Below, in pieces: positions 1 to 9,978 of a DNA stretch of 56,192 bases. The notes below the pieces were generated by a model that was given only the letters and a program-made list of their open reading frames with translations, did not search any database and was not told the origin of the DNA. This DNA comes from Plasmopara viticola (lineage: Eukaryota > Oomycota > Peronosporomycetes > Peronosporales > Peronosporaceae). The stretch is taken from the NCBI GenBank assembly GCA_001695595.3, contig MBPM02000226.1, positions 1-56,192 of the forward strand, in the 5' to 3' direction. How positions within the stretch are numbered: position 1 is the first letter of the stretch; every line of letters starts with the position of its first letter. A program made the translations under genes and the position numbers.

Positions 1-1789
1 GTTGGTCGTGATGCAAATTTTTGGCGCAACAATGAGGCGTGTAAGTTGGCCAGGGGCACAATCTCGGTCAACTCGTGGACAAATGGAACTTTCTCGTGAG
101 GTGTGGAGTAAAGCTTCGTACACAGTACGGCCAAGAGAAATGTGCTTAATTCTCCTTTTTCCAAGATTATAATTATCCTGCCTCGGTGGCAAAGAAAGCA
201 GAATCGGCATCTCATTGTACCCAAAATCAATAAGGTGGCGCCCTACATCGGTGATATGCTGTGTTTGCACTTCCATAATGCCCTCTTTCTGGAAATGCTG
301 CGACACTCTCAGCTGCGATATGGTCGTGAGTAAATACAACCAGGTTAACGCCCCAGTCTGCGCAGCAGTAGATTCAGTAAGCCATTGAGTTGTGACCGAC
401 TATGGATACATTAAAAGACGCGTTGATGTTTCGGTCACCTTCGCGACTCAACCTTTGGATGCACCGTCATGAGCGCAAGCATCCGAACTCTTCCTCATAT
501 TTCCTGTTGTTTGCCTTAGTGCTCCTTTTTTTTATTATATTACCTTCTTGCAGCGCAATGTCTGTATCACCTTCTATGCTTCCTCACGGGTATATAGATG
601 TATTCTGGCGGCGGTTGAAGCAGCATATTAATAACTAAAGTTGATCGTGTAGCTCAAGTTATGAGGGGGTGTGGCGATACTGGAAGGGTGTGTATTCAAA
701 TTTCGGGTGCGGTCAAATTCCAGAACAGATTACAGAGTGGGGTGCAGCTCTTCCAAAAAGGGTGTGTCTATACCGCTTCATAAATTTAATGCAAGTGAAG
801 CAATCCATCGAGTCCACCCTAAAAAAATTTGTAGCGGAAAGGGACTTAAGTAGAGAAGCTCTTCGTGCGAAGACATTTTGAGCATTCAATGAAGATGGCT
901 TAGTTTATGACACAACTAATCGTTAAAAAAGTAAATAATTTGTCAATAACGTAAATGTGTGTGTGGTCACCAATCCACTTTTATTCACGCGATGGCCACT
1001 TAAGAGCCAAGCAAAGTCGTAGCTGCTGAGACCATCATTGACAAGTAAGAGGGTTCGCATGACCGTAATGGATCTTCTGATAGCTATGCAATCCAGCAAT
1101 GACACAATTTTGGTTCGATATCGAATGTTCGACTTTCAACCCACTGACAATTTTGCTTTAAAATTGACTGCAATACTCCACAGGCATTATTGTGAAGGCT
1201 TTATGCTTTCCAACTCAATTAGGAGCGGCGTTGATACTCATGAGCAACAGCTCAGTGATGCCGAAATCGTCGAAATTCATTTTAGTCCGACACTTCTGGC
1301 AATGTCTTAAATTGAGGTGCACTAACCATTACACAACATTGAGCTAAACTGTCAACTATTTCTGTAGATATGGTATTTCCATTATTCAAGCGATCATTTG
1401 TGATGTCCAGGGATTATTCCGCATTGCATTTCTATTTTTATCTAGCGGTGCAGTCTTGGCATCTATTTGTGGTACCATTTAAGTCCTACACGAATTCCTA
1501 CATCTTGCGAAACTTTGTACCCGTATTTGATTGCTCTATGCATTCCACCTGTAGAACTTTGCCATCCAATGTGCTTTGCGGACCTATATTATCAACATGT
1601 GTAGCTATGTCACCCACAATTATATGCAAACGTAAGCATTTCACTACGGGCGTTCATTACTCGCAAAGAAAAAGCTCGAAGAGACTGTTGTGTACGACTG
1701 GTTTGAAGAGAGCGTCTTTTTTATACGACTGGCGTCGCTTTTACCTTGACCACTCCATACAACTGTTTGGCCGGTGAGCTAAATCAGTA
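1..1789. other. Left flank, no recognised gene
   Basis: I see no confident gene here. Short open stretches exist on both strands, for example 1038-1310 on plus and broken pieces between about 1500 and 1783 on minus. None shows a motif I recognise, and none has a convincing start, promoter or intron pattern. If the Copia element is removed, this sequence joins the DNA at 43698, so a host gene interrupted by the insertion is possible but not shown. Confidence 0.5.
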
Positions 1790-1935
1790 TGTTAAAATTA
1801 CACCGCTAAATGCACGCTAAACAGGTGGATGGCTTCACAGTAATTACAATTACGTCACAGTTAGTAAATTACATATGGTAGCCGTTCATTGGTCAAGATG
1901 AATATATTCACTTCGGTTTTACTTTCTACTTAACA
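1790..1935 (+). repeat. 5' LTR of the Copia element
   Basis: A 146-bp repeat starting TGTTA and ending TAACA, matched with scattered substitutions and a one-base length difference by 43553-43697. It is short for an LTR, though Copia elements often have small ones. Confidence 0.88.
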
Positions 1936-1937
1936 GA

Positions 1938-4900
1938 TTGACAGCCGCAACAAGCCTGCCTTCTCAAGCAACGTTCTCGCCCAATATGAACAAGCGCACC
2001 GAAGTCCTCCTAGGAAGTGGTAGCTATTACCACTGGGAGTTTAAAATGAGGATGACTTGGAGCGGAAGGGTCTTTTGGGAACATCTATGGCCGTCAAGGA
2101 AGAGAAGGACGTCACGGAGGCGTGGCTTGTTAATGATGCCAAGGGCTAGGCATCATTGCTCAAGGCGTTGAGGTCCAGCACCAGATCAAATTCGGGCAGC
2201 TACGCGTGCTATGGAGGCGTGGGGAACCCTCCGCGATTTCTACAATCGCTCGATCTTCACATCGTGTTGTGATGACTCGTCGACAACATGAGTTCAAGAT
2301 GGAAAGTGGAATAAGCATGCAGAGCATCTGGACTCTTTTCACGAGCTAGTAGTGGGACTACAGACTACGGGAGAGTAAATTGATAAGTCACGCCAGCTGG
2401 TGGTACTTCTCAGCAGTCTACCTTCGAGTATGACTTGAATTTGTCAATTGTGGAGAATGCAAATGGACATTTCGTGACAGAAGTCAAGAAGAAGCTGCTC
2501 AATGAGTCAGAAAAGCTGCAGAGGAAAGAAGCTACAGAGAAAGCGTTTCGCGTAAATGGAAATGCTAGAAGATTCAAAGGTGGACGGGACAATGGACGAA
2601 AGAGTGGTCCTCCACGCAATAACGGCGGATTCAAAGGCAAAAGCTTCAACTGTGCCAGTTTGGACACATGAATCGATATGCCGGCTGGTAAACGATTCAA
2701 CAGCGACGACACGTGTTTGCTGTTGGTGAAGGGAGGTCATCAGGATGGCTGATTGACAGTTGAGCAACTTCCCACATGACCCCACACAGGAAGGACTTCT
2801 TGATTACAAGGGCCTAGAAGCTAGCATCAAAGTTAAGATTGCAGACGGGAAAAAGTTGCTTGTCAAAGGAGCCGGCACGGTAAAATGACTGTTTGAACGG
2901 AAATAGGATTCACATGGTTGAAGTTCTGCACATTTCCGGACTCGACAGAAGGTTGCTGTCGGTGGCAAGCTGGCAGAGCGTGGCATGAGTGTGGAATTGC
3001 TTGCGTTCGTCATGTGTCATTTGGAACAAGAAGCAAGCAATTGCGTCGGGCATAAAGGTTGGAAAGTCGTATTTTCTTGACTGTGAGCAAGAAGAAGCAT
3101 GTATCGTTGAATATGCCGGGGCTGACAATCAAAGGAGCTTTGGCATGCACGCATGGGGCACCCCAGCAAGGATGCGCTGAACAGGACAGAGCGATTAACT
3201 AATGGTATCCCATTGTCAAGAAAAGTGTGGAAATATTGTGTGCCGGCTGTTTGAAGGGCAAGAAGACGATCACGGTTTTCTTCGTTCGTTCACTGACAAA
3301 GACGACACGTGGTTCAGGAGCGTTTTCACACAGATGTCATGGGGCAATGAGAATATATCGAAGGGTGGTGCCAAACACATTCTCACGTTTGTGGATGCTT
3401 TTCACATAAGTTGCATTTTTTCTGATCAAGAGCAAGAGTGAATTGGCTGGCAAGTTCAAGAAGTTTCTGACGATATACGTAAAACCAGTGGGGTGGACGA
3501 CTAAGATGTTTGCGATCCGACAACGGAATCGAGTTCGTCAACAGAAAAATGGCTGGAATATGCAAGTGAATGGCATTGTACACCAGCGCTCCGCCCCATA
3601 CAGCCCGCAGCAGAACGGAGTGGCGGAGCGTTATGAACAGGAGAATTATGAAGAAAGCCCGCAGCATGTTACACCCAAGAGCGTTTCGACGAATGGTGGG
3701 CGGAAGCTGTAAATACAGCGGTTTATTTAACTAAATCAAGTCAGCAATACGTCCATCCATCACGCCGTACGAGCTAGCTTTCAAGATGAAGCCTCGAATG
3801 GATCACCTGCGCGTATTTGATTCGCAAGGCTACGCTCATATTGACGATGCGAAACGGACCAAATTGGAACCCAAGAGCTTCAAGTGTATGTTTCTTGGCT
3901 ATGCAGAGAATGTCAAGGGCTATCGCTTGTTTGACTTGGAAAGCCAAGTTTAAAGTGACCCGCTCTGTAAAGTTGGATGAGCGTGAGTGAGCGGCATCAA
4001 TGGCGCGCAAGAGCTTAAGCCGGAAACAATTGTCTAAGTTATTAAGGATGGTGATGTTGTCAATGTTCAGCATCAAGTGGATCGACAGTCAGTTGCGGAC
4101 GATCCCATGGGAGCTGTCGAAGAGACAGTCGAGGATGTTAATCTGAATGATGTGGATCATACGCCAAGCGCCGTTGTACAGCGGCTAATGCCTTCTGAGA
4201 GCCCTGTACGAAACAGGCTTAAGCTAACGGAGTATCATCAACCTTCCCAAGTGCAACAGGAAGATCGTTCGGTGTTTCGCCTGAAGTGGAGCGAACACAA
4301 ATAAGACGTGAGCCAGTGCTAATGCTAAGAAACGGCTTCGATGGTGGAGAGTCAACAGAAGGCAGTGAGGGCCCACCGACTCCAAAGCGTGCTAGGATTG
4401 ACGAAGATGGACTAATTGCGGAAGCCTTCTTGCCTATGCCGTGGAAATTGACGATAAGACAGACTCACCGAACACTTATACTCAAGCAATGGAAAGCGAC
4501 GATGCAATGAAATAGCGTGAAGCAACGAATGCTGAGCTTCGCTTTCACGAAGAGAATAAAACGTGGACATTGCAGCCACGAGGGAAGATTGGACGAACAA
4601 TTGGATCACGATGGGTTTTGCCAAGAAGCGTGATCAAATGGCGCTATCGTGCGATACAAGGCACGACTGGTCGCGAAAGGTTTCAGGAAGAAGTATGGCG
4701 TTGACTTTTTCGAGACGCATTCCCCGGTTGCCAACATGAAATCGATTCGAATAATTCTCGCGGTATGTGTTGAATGTGGCTATCAAATGGAACAGCTGGA
4801 CGTCGACACGGCTTTTCTCAATAGCGTGTTGACGGACAACGTTTTTATGGAAGTTCCGCTTGGTGTCGACAACGCTCAAGGATACATATGTCAACAGAAC

Positions 4901-5549
4901 AATGCTATTCGCAGACTGAATCAAGCAGCGAGTGCTTGGAACTAGACAATACATCGTGTCTTCGTCAGGAATGGCTTTAAGAGTTGCGGAGCAGATCAAT
5001 GTGTTTATGTCAAGAGCACTAAAGAAGGTTTTGCTTACGTTGGATTATATGTGGATGACATGATTATCGCAGCAAGGAGCAGCAAAATTTAAATCAAGTA
5101 CTGGATGTACTCAAGAATGCTTTCAAGATGAAGGAACTTGGTCAGGCGGAATTTATTTTGGGTATGGAAATTAATCACGACAGGTCAGCTGGAATATTGA
5201 TGATCGAACAGACTCGCTACATCGATGATGTGGTCAAGCGATTCGGTCAACAAGAGGCCGAGAGTGTTGAAAACCCATGCGTATCAGGATTGAAGCTGTC
5301 GTCAAAGCAGTCACCCACAACGGATGCTTGCTGTACATAACGACATGCACTCGGCCTGATATTGCATAAGTGGTGACACAGCTATCACGTTTTCTGAAGA
5401 ACCCAGGACTACAACATTGGAGCGCAGCAATTCGAGTAGTACGGTATCTGAAGACCACGCGTCAAATCGGTATCGTCTACCGAGGAAGTGGAAGCGTTGT
5501 GGTCAAAGCATACTCGGATGCAGATTGGGGCAGCAACACGGATGACAGA
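1938..5549 (+). pseudogene. Copia gag-pol polyprotein, 5' part, degraded
   Basis: The reading frame jumps repeatedly and contains stops, but order and motifs identify it. Around 2640-2690 there is a trace of a gag zinc knuckle (CxxFGHMNR). Near 3598-3631 is the integrase signature YSPQQNGVAER. RT motifs follow: KARLVAKGF at about 4655, DVDTAFLN at about 4800 and YVDDM at 5047-5061. RNase H begins with SDADWGSN just before 5540. The frame is then interrupted by the Polinton at 5549 and resumes at 43134. Active copies would encode one Gag-Pol polyprotein for reverse transcription and integration. This one is a fossil. Confidence 0.88.
5544..5549. repeat. Target-site duplication GACAGA, left
   Basis: GACAGA precedes the left Polinton end. 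The same six bases follow the right end at 43134-43139. Removing everything between restores the Copia RNase H frame (TDD-R-R-S). A 6-bp duplication is the known Polinton size. Confidence 0.88.
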
Positions 5550-5947
5550 AGTATATACCTTAAAGCGGCATTCGTGCCTTCGGCCCAAACTGCCGCTTTA
5601 ACCTTGATGTTTCTCCCACAGCTAAGTCTCTATCCTATATAAGAACTACCCTCTAAACCCATCATCCTTAATCCACAGACAAATCATCAACCCAATTACC
5701 CGTAAGCATTAATCACATCCCTATATAAAAAACACACCTCTAAACCTTCCATCATTACCCTCACAGACAAATCAACATTTCTATTAACCTGAAGCACTTA
5801 GAGTAGCGATAATATCCTCTTCAGACAAAGATGTAGTTTGAAATGAATAAAGATAAACAAAATAAAAAAATCAGTTGTGATTGTGCTGGTAAACAACATT
5901 TGAAGAGAGCAAAACATAAAAACTGGTTAGAAAACAATTAAATAAAT
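5550..5947 (+). repeat. Left terminal inverted repeat of the Polinton
   Basis: Matches the reverse complement of about 42738-43133 with scattered differences, from GTATATACCTTAAAGCGG inward to near 5945. The tip contains TAAAGCGGCA (5561-5570) and its inverse TGCCGCTTTA (5591-5600), which can pair around a 20-base loop. Confidence 0.88.
5635..5730 (+). promoter_or_regulatory. TATA-like boxes inside the left TIR
   Basis: CTATATAAG (5635-5643) and CTATATAAA (5721-5729) sit in the TIR, oriented into the element. The right TIR carries the same boxes facing the polymerase side. They are candidate promoters for the end genes. The assignment is inferred from sequence alone. Confidence 0.35.
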
Positions 5948-6026
5948 TGAATTAATATTTTTAATTCTAATATAAATTTACTAATATACTATAAGCATAC
6001 CCCATACCCAATACACCATATCAAAA

Positions 6027-6344
6027 ATGTCAGTAATTTTAGAGTTCGGAAAATATAAAGGAAAATCTCTTGAGGAAGTCTATGAGCAAGATGCGTCATA
6101 CTGTCGATGGTTATACAACCAGCAAACAGAAGACTCTGATATCAAACGGTTTTTACAAGGTAAGTTCCAAGATGGAGATGATAGCTATATTATGCGGTGG
6201 GGCAAACATAAGAACAAATCCGTCAAGTGGATTGTTGAAAACGATACCCAATATTTCAATTGGATGTGTAAAAATGAATACATCAAGAATAAATGTCCCT
6301 CATTGAAAGAAAACTTGAACGAATTTGGTGTAGAATTAAATTAA
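6027..6344 (+). CDS. ExoX C-terminal-like small protein, two repeats
   Basis: A 105-residue intact protein, the first gene inside the left TIR. It holds two copies of a short module: FGKYKGKSLEEV followed by a Y-C-R-W-L stretch, then WGKHKNKSVKWI followed by YFNWMCK. This fits the small ExoX-C-like domain found at the end of some DnaQ-type exonucleases and free-standing in large DNA viruses. The nuclease domain itself is absent, so a DNA-binding or accessory role is more likely than catalysis. No homologue is visible in copies 2 and 3 because both lack this end. The ATG at 6027 follows a short A/T-rich leader. The family call is from motif recall. Confidence 0.6.
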   Translation: MSVILEFGKYKGKSLEEVYEQDASYCRWLYNQQTEDSDIKRFLQGKFQDGDDSYIMRWGKHKNKSVKWIVENDTQYFNWMCKNEYIKNKCPSLKENLNEFGVELN

Positions 6345-6540
6345 TCGAATTATTTTTTTTGACTGAAATCTCCATGTTCACATCGTTGGGTACTATCCTT
6401 GGGTATGGTTTCCTTATCCCAAGGTATTCCATTCTTATACCTGGGTATGGTTTCCTCATCCCGAGGTATTCCATTCTTATCCATGGAGATGACATACTTA
6501 TCCATGGGTATGCCATCTCAAGGTATGATAGTCTCATCAA
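6345..6540. repeat. Tandem 42-43 bp repeats with inverted arms
   Basis: Units beginning GGGTATGGTTTCCT and ending in CCATTCTTAT recur from about 6398 to 6482, with degenerate versions to about 6530. Each unit contains near-complementary arms (CCTTGGG...CCCAAGG). They lie directly downstream of the ExoX-like gene and could act as a terminator or be a simple minisatellite. Confidence 0.6.
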
Positions 6541-6720
6541 CAGACCTCAACCACAGCGGTTTCTCATATACGCAGTCGATCCACCGTCCTCGCACCGTTG
6601 ATCCACTGATCCACCGTCCTCGCACCGTTGATCCACTGCTCTCAACCACAGCTATTTTCTCAAACGCAGTCGATCCACCGTCCTCGATTCACTGCCTCGA
6701 TCGATCGTATGTCCTCGAGA
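6541..6720. repeat. Nested direct repeats next to the CRN pseudogene
   Basis: A 30-bp unit starting GATCCACCGTCCTCG is repeated back to back (about 6577-6636). A wider block containing CTCAACCACAGC, then CGCAGTCGATCCACCG, occurs at about 6545 and again at about 6638. No gene is seen between here and the CRN 3' end at 6936. Confidence 0.6.
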
Positions 6721-6935
6721 GTCAGTTTGGTTCATACATGTGCTGTAACATTGGTCAACTCCTTGTCGCGATTCAGCAGGTTATTAGATCATACAGGTGA
6801 TCAGAACCAACGAGCTTTTTGGAATCAATACATTGTTCAACAAGTAGCTGAGGATAGGAGGCAAATCGCTACCACCACAACACTATCGGCTTAGACAGGC
6901 TATCAGAGAAAAGCTTAATTCTGCAGCACATGGTT

Positions 6936-8775
6936 TCACGGACTCCAGGTTGCGACATACGCAACGTACAACAGCACTTGGGTTGGAGGATCAGCTGGAG
7001 CAAGTCGAAATTTATCACTGGTCTCCTTGTCTGGCACCACCGCAATATATCTGGCACCGTCCGGAAACATCTTCGCATACTTGTCAAGTGCCACTGAGTC
7101 AATTTTATGATTGTCGAACTTCGTTATTTGGATCAAGCCAACCACGTTATGTTCCCCACCCATGTTCAGCTTGGCAACACTGTCGATAGTCTCCAAACAA
7201 CGTGTGCAGGGATACCAATAGTCGACATCCGCAAGTTGCTGCATGATTGCTTCGCATTCCGCTGCATCAGTGCCTTCATAGAGATACGCGTTGGCTTCGA
7301 ATTCCAACGCAGCATATGTATGCTGGTTCTTTTTTCTTCGGTCGTACGTCCTCACCTGCAACTCGAGCTTCTGTCCGTCTCTTGCCATCGCATGCACGTA
7401 ATTCTCGAATGCAATTCCCATCAACCCATCGTCGCCAAGCATGCGACCTTTTGACCACAACTCCTCATAGTAGGATGGCGCTACGATTTTGCCAAGTTGC
7501 CTCAACGCATACTCGGAGGTGATCACACAAAACCACGACCTCGTCATCGTATACTTCGCCGAGCTGCTTTGGTTCTTGGGATCCTGCTCACTCGCTCGAA
7601 CTGACGTCATCCGTAAGCGATCAATTTGTTTCTCCGAGCCAAGAGCATACTGGGTATTCAAAAGTTCGGCCACTTGCGCATCAACCAGACCAATAGCCTG
7701 GTCAATTGAATCTATGACAACGCTCTTCTCCGACAAGAAGTCGCGCAAGTTGCCACCCGAGTAGTAGTACCTGTCCTTGATATTGTGTTCCGTCCATTGA
7801 AAATGCGCCCCAACAGATTTCAAATCCACCTTGGACCAAAAGGGCACTAGACAACGCCTCAGTACAGGACCGTCGTCGTTCTTCATTGGATACTGGACAG
7901 ACGTGCAAGCAATCGGAACGACGCCAGCGTTGCAAAGTTTTCGGCAATGTCCTTGTGCATGAGACCGTCCAGACACAATTCAAAATCTTGACCACGCAGT
8001 TCATCAAGATCACTCAAGCTCGCCTTGTTACTTCGCCAATATTGCTTGTTCTTTCCATCCAGATACAGCAAGGAGAATCCTTCCTTTTTCAGCTTCCGAA
8101 ACAAGACGACGCGTTTCTGTTGAAGCAAAGCCATGTAGAACGCAAACAACACGACCATCATGCTCTTCCCAACACCAGGTGTCCCCACAAACACAGTGCT
8201 GAGCTTCTTTTCCATATGGTCGTTGAATATCTTGATGATGTCCTGCGTTTCCTTCCGAACATAGAACCACGCGGGAAAATCCGGCTCGACGTGGCGAATG
8301 TCGAGTGCGATGCCACCAATTTGCCACCTGCCGATATCCAAGGTGGCTGCAATTGAATCCATCCTCTCGACCTCGATGACAGTCAATGATCTGGCCTTCT
8401 TGCGCGCACGTTCCTCATCCCATTGCTCCTGATCAACTTCTGGAACCACCACCAGCACGTGAATTTCGCCTTCGTTTGGCTCAAATCTCTCTCCAAAGTT
8501 CGTCGGGTTCTTGATCCACAACAACGGATTCATGTGCCTGAAGCCTTTCGGATGTCCATGTTCGTCAAGCGTCACAGCTTCCGCGCCATCTCTATTCAAC
8601 CACGTGTTGTCGCCCTTCCTGGCGAGGAACAGCTGCAGTTCCCGTGCATCACACGTGATTGTCTTTCTTCTCTCTTGATCTTCTTCTTCAAGTGGTCCAC
8701 AGACTTACTCGCATCAATGTCGATGGAGAACGCGTTTCCCTTGACACCGACGAGCGCGCAGAACAGCGTCACCAT
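6936..8775 (-). pseudogene. Crinkler (CRN) family effector, frameshifted
   Basis: CRNs are oomycete proteins that act inside host plant cells. The start at 8775 opens a typical CRN head ([11 protein letters not shown]). An LFLAR variant of the LFLAK motif follows, but in another frame, because of a small indel near 8660-8680. Next come the family's HVLVVVP junction motif (about 8440-8465) and a P-loop, GTPGVGKS (about 8162-8188), of the NTPase domain common in CRNs. A second frameshift near 7895-7925 separates this from the C-terminal part ending at 6936. The gene lies wholly inside the Polinton, between element genes, and is visibly richer in G+C than they are. Whether it was carried by the element or inserted later cannot be told here. 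As it stands it is broken. Confidence 0.85.
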
Positions 8776-8930
8776 GTTTCCAATTGCTTTCTGTGAGTGA
8801 GGGACCTTCTCTCTATCCGTATTTCAGCCAATCAAATGGTGCAACCCACTGTTGGGTTTTTGACATCACCCAACTGGGTGATTGAACAACTGCAGATACA
8901 AATATATTTATTTATATAGACACAAAAATC
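8776..8930. promoter_or_regulatory. Divergent intergenic region with palindromes
   Basis: Lies between the start of the CRN pseudogene (minus) and the small gene at 8931 (plus). It contains CAACCCACTGTTGGGTT and TCACCCAACTGGGTGA, both capable of hairpins, and TTATATAG at 8912-8919, about 12 bases before the ATG at 8931. Confidence 0.4.
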
Positions 8931-9188
8931 ATGGATATTACATATCTATCCGATACCGATGATACTGGTTATGTTGAAGATGCCGAACAACAGGAACCGG
9001 TAGATACCGAAATACCGAGTGATTTATATGAGTACTCGAAAATAGAAAAGCATTCAGCATCTGACATAATACAGCTCTGTAAAGAAATTGATTTAATTAG
9101 TGCAAGTATCAACAAGTGTCAGTTTATAAAGGAAAAGCACACTAATGCGGGAAAACACGTATTTTGTCGTATCCGTCATAATATTTGA
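8931..9188 (+). CDS. Small acidic protein of unknown function
   Basis: An 85-residue open frame with an acidic N-terminal half (DTDDTGYVEDAEQQEPVD) and a more basic end. I do not recognise a family. A TATATAG-type motif just upstream resembles those in front of the capsid gene and others in this element, which supports expression. Its last 47 bases overlap, tail to tail, the gene on the opposite strand (9142-9531). Confidence 0.5.
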   Translation: MDITYLSDTDDTGYVEDAEQQEPVDTEIPSDLYEYSKIEKHSASDIIQLCKEIDLISASINKCQFIKEKHTNAGKHVFCRIRHNI

Positions 9189-9531
9189 ACACAACTCCAT
9201 CAACTTTATCATTTCGGATGTTCTCAATGATCGCTTTACGCAACATACGATTATGTCCAGTATCAATGCACCATTGTTTGTATCTGGCATTCAGTATTGT
9301 TAGTGGAATTTCGAGATAATCTCCTTTGCTAACAAATCCATCTTTGAGTAAACCTTCTCTATCTTTTGTGAAGATCTCTTCTTTGAAGTATTTTGAAATG
9401 GATGATTCAACCTTTTTTTGAGCCAATTCAGAACGCAAAAACTCCAATTCTTTCATTATCACATCGATTCTATCATCTTTTGGAGCAACTTCATCCACTT
9501 CAGGTCCTCTGTATCGTCTGATTCTATTCAT
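9142..9531 (-). CDS. Hypothetical protein, possible winged-helix C-terminus
   Basis: A 129-residue intact frame. It has a charged N-terminus, a likely short coiled coil around residues 20-50 (MKELEFLRSELAQKK), and a C-terminal half with RYKQWCIDTG followed by a basic helix. That pattern resembles winged-helix regions near viral primase-helicase C-termini, but the match is by eye and weak. It sits between the small gene at 8931 and the protease, and is read in the same direction as the protease. Confidence 0.5.
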   Translation of the reverse strand: MNRIRRYRGPEVDEVAPKDDRIDVIMKELEFLRSELAQKKVESSISKYFKEEIFTKDREGLLKDGFVSKGDYLEIPLTILNARYKQWCIDTGHNRMLRKAIIENIRNDKVDGVVFKYYDGYDKIRVFPH

Positions 9532-9543
9532 AATGACTCTATA

Positions 9544-9929
9544 TTAACGAAGTGAAACTTCTGTATTCAAATCGTAAAAATGTCTCAATAAATCAGGTCG
9601 ATTGTGTTGTTTGCTATACAGATACAACAGACTCCATAAACCACAATAATTATCATAGGTCCCTTGAAACTGTTTATTATTACATTCCATATCACCCAGA
9701 ATTCTTGGAGGCCCTAAACCCATCGAATCAAAGTATTCATTGTTGCACACACAAACCCAATGGCCTACACCGAGTCTAATCGAAGTAATATAATATAGCT
9801 TCCATTCCCTAGGGGGCCTCTGATTTTTCTAAAATCTATTATCCCATCAACATGAACATTCAGCTGATTTGCGAGCTCTTGTAGTTCATTAGCCGTCGAT
9901 TCACCCAATTTATTTAATTTAAAAATCAT
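9544..9929 (-). pseudogene. Adenain-like maturation cysteine protease, frameshifted
   Basis: Polinton proteases of the adenovirus (C5) type cut virion precursors. The ATG at 9929 opens an N-terminal stretch of about 50 residues. A one-base frameshift near 9780 then moves into the frame with GHWVCV (catalytic His), FDSMG (acid residue) and a Q-rich stretch leading to NYCGLWSL (catalytic Cys). Order and spacing match the family, and the frame ends at 9544. The total of about 128 residues is short for adenain, as in other compact Polinton proteases. Without the indel all catalytic positions are present. Homologous sequence is absent from copies 2 and 3. Confidence 0.8.
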
Positions 9930-9940
9930 TATGTAATGCT

Positions 9941-9949
9941 TATATATAG
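9941..9949 (+). promoter_or_regulatory. TATA-like box before the capsid gene
   Basis: TATATATAG lies 30-38 bases before the capsid ATG at 9979. Similar boxes precede several other element genes. Confidence 0.5.
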
Positions 9950-9978
9950 CTAATCATAATTAACCTTCAATTTTAATA

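Noticed and set aside
1370..1777. 135-codon open stretch on the plus strand before the Copia LTR
   Set aside because: Composition is Cys/Ser/Tyr-rich without motif or clear start context, and it ends near the insertion. Chance opening is as likely as a gene.
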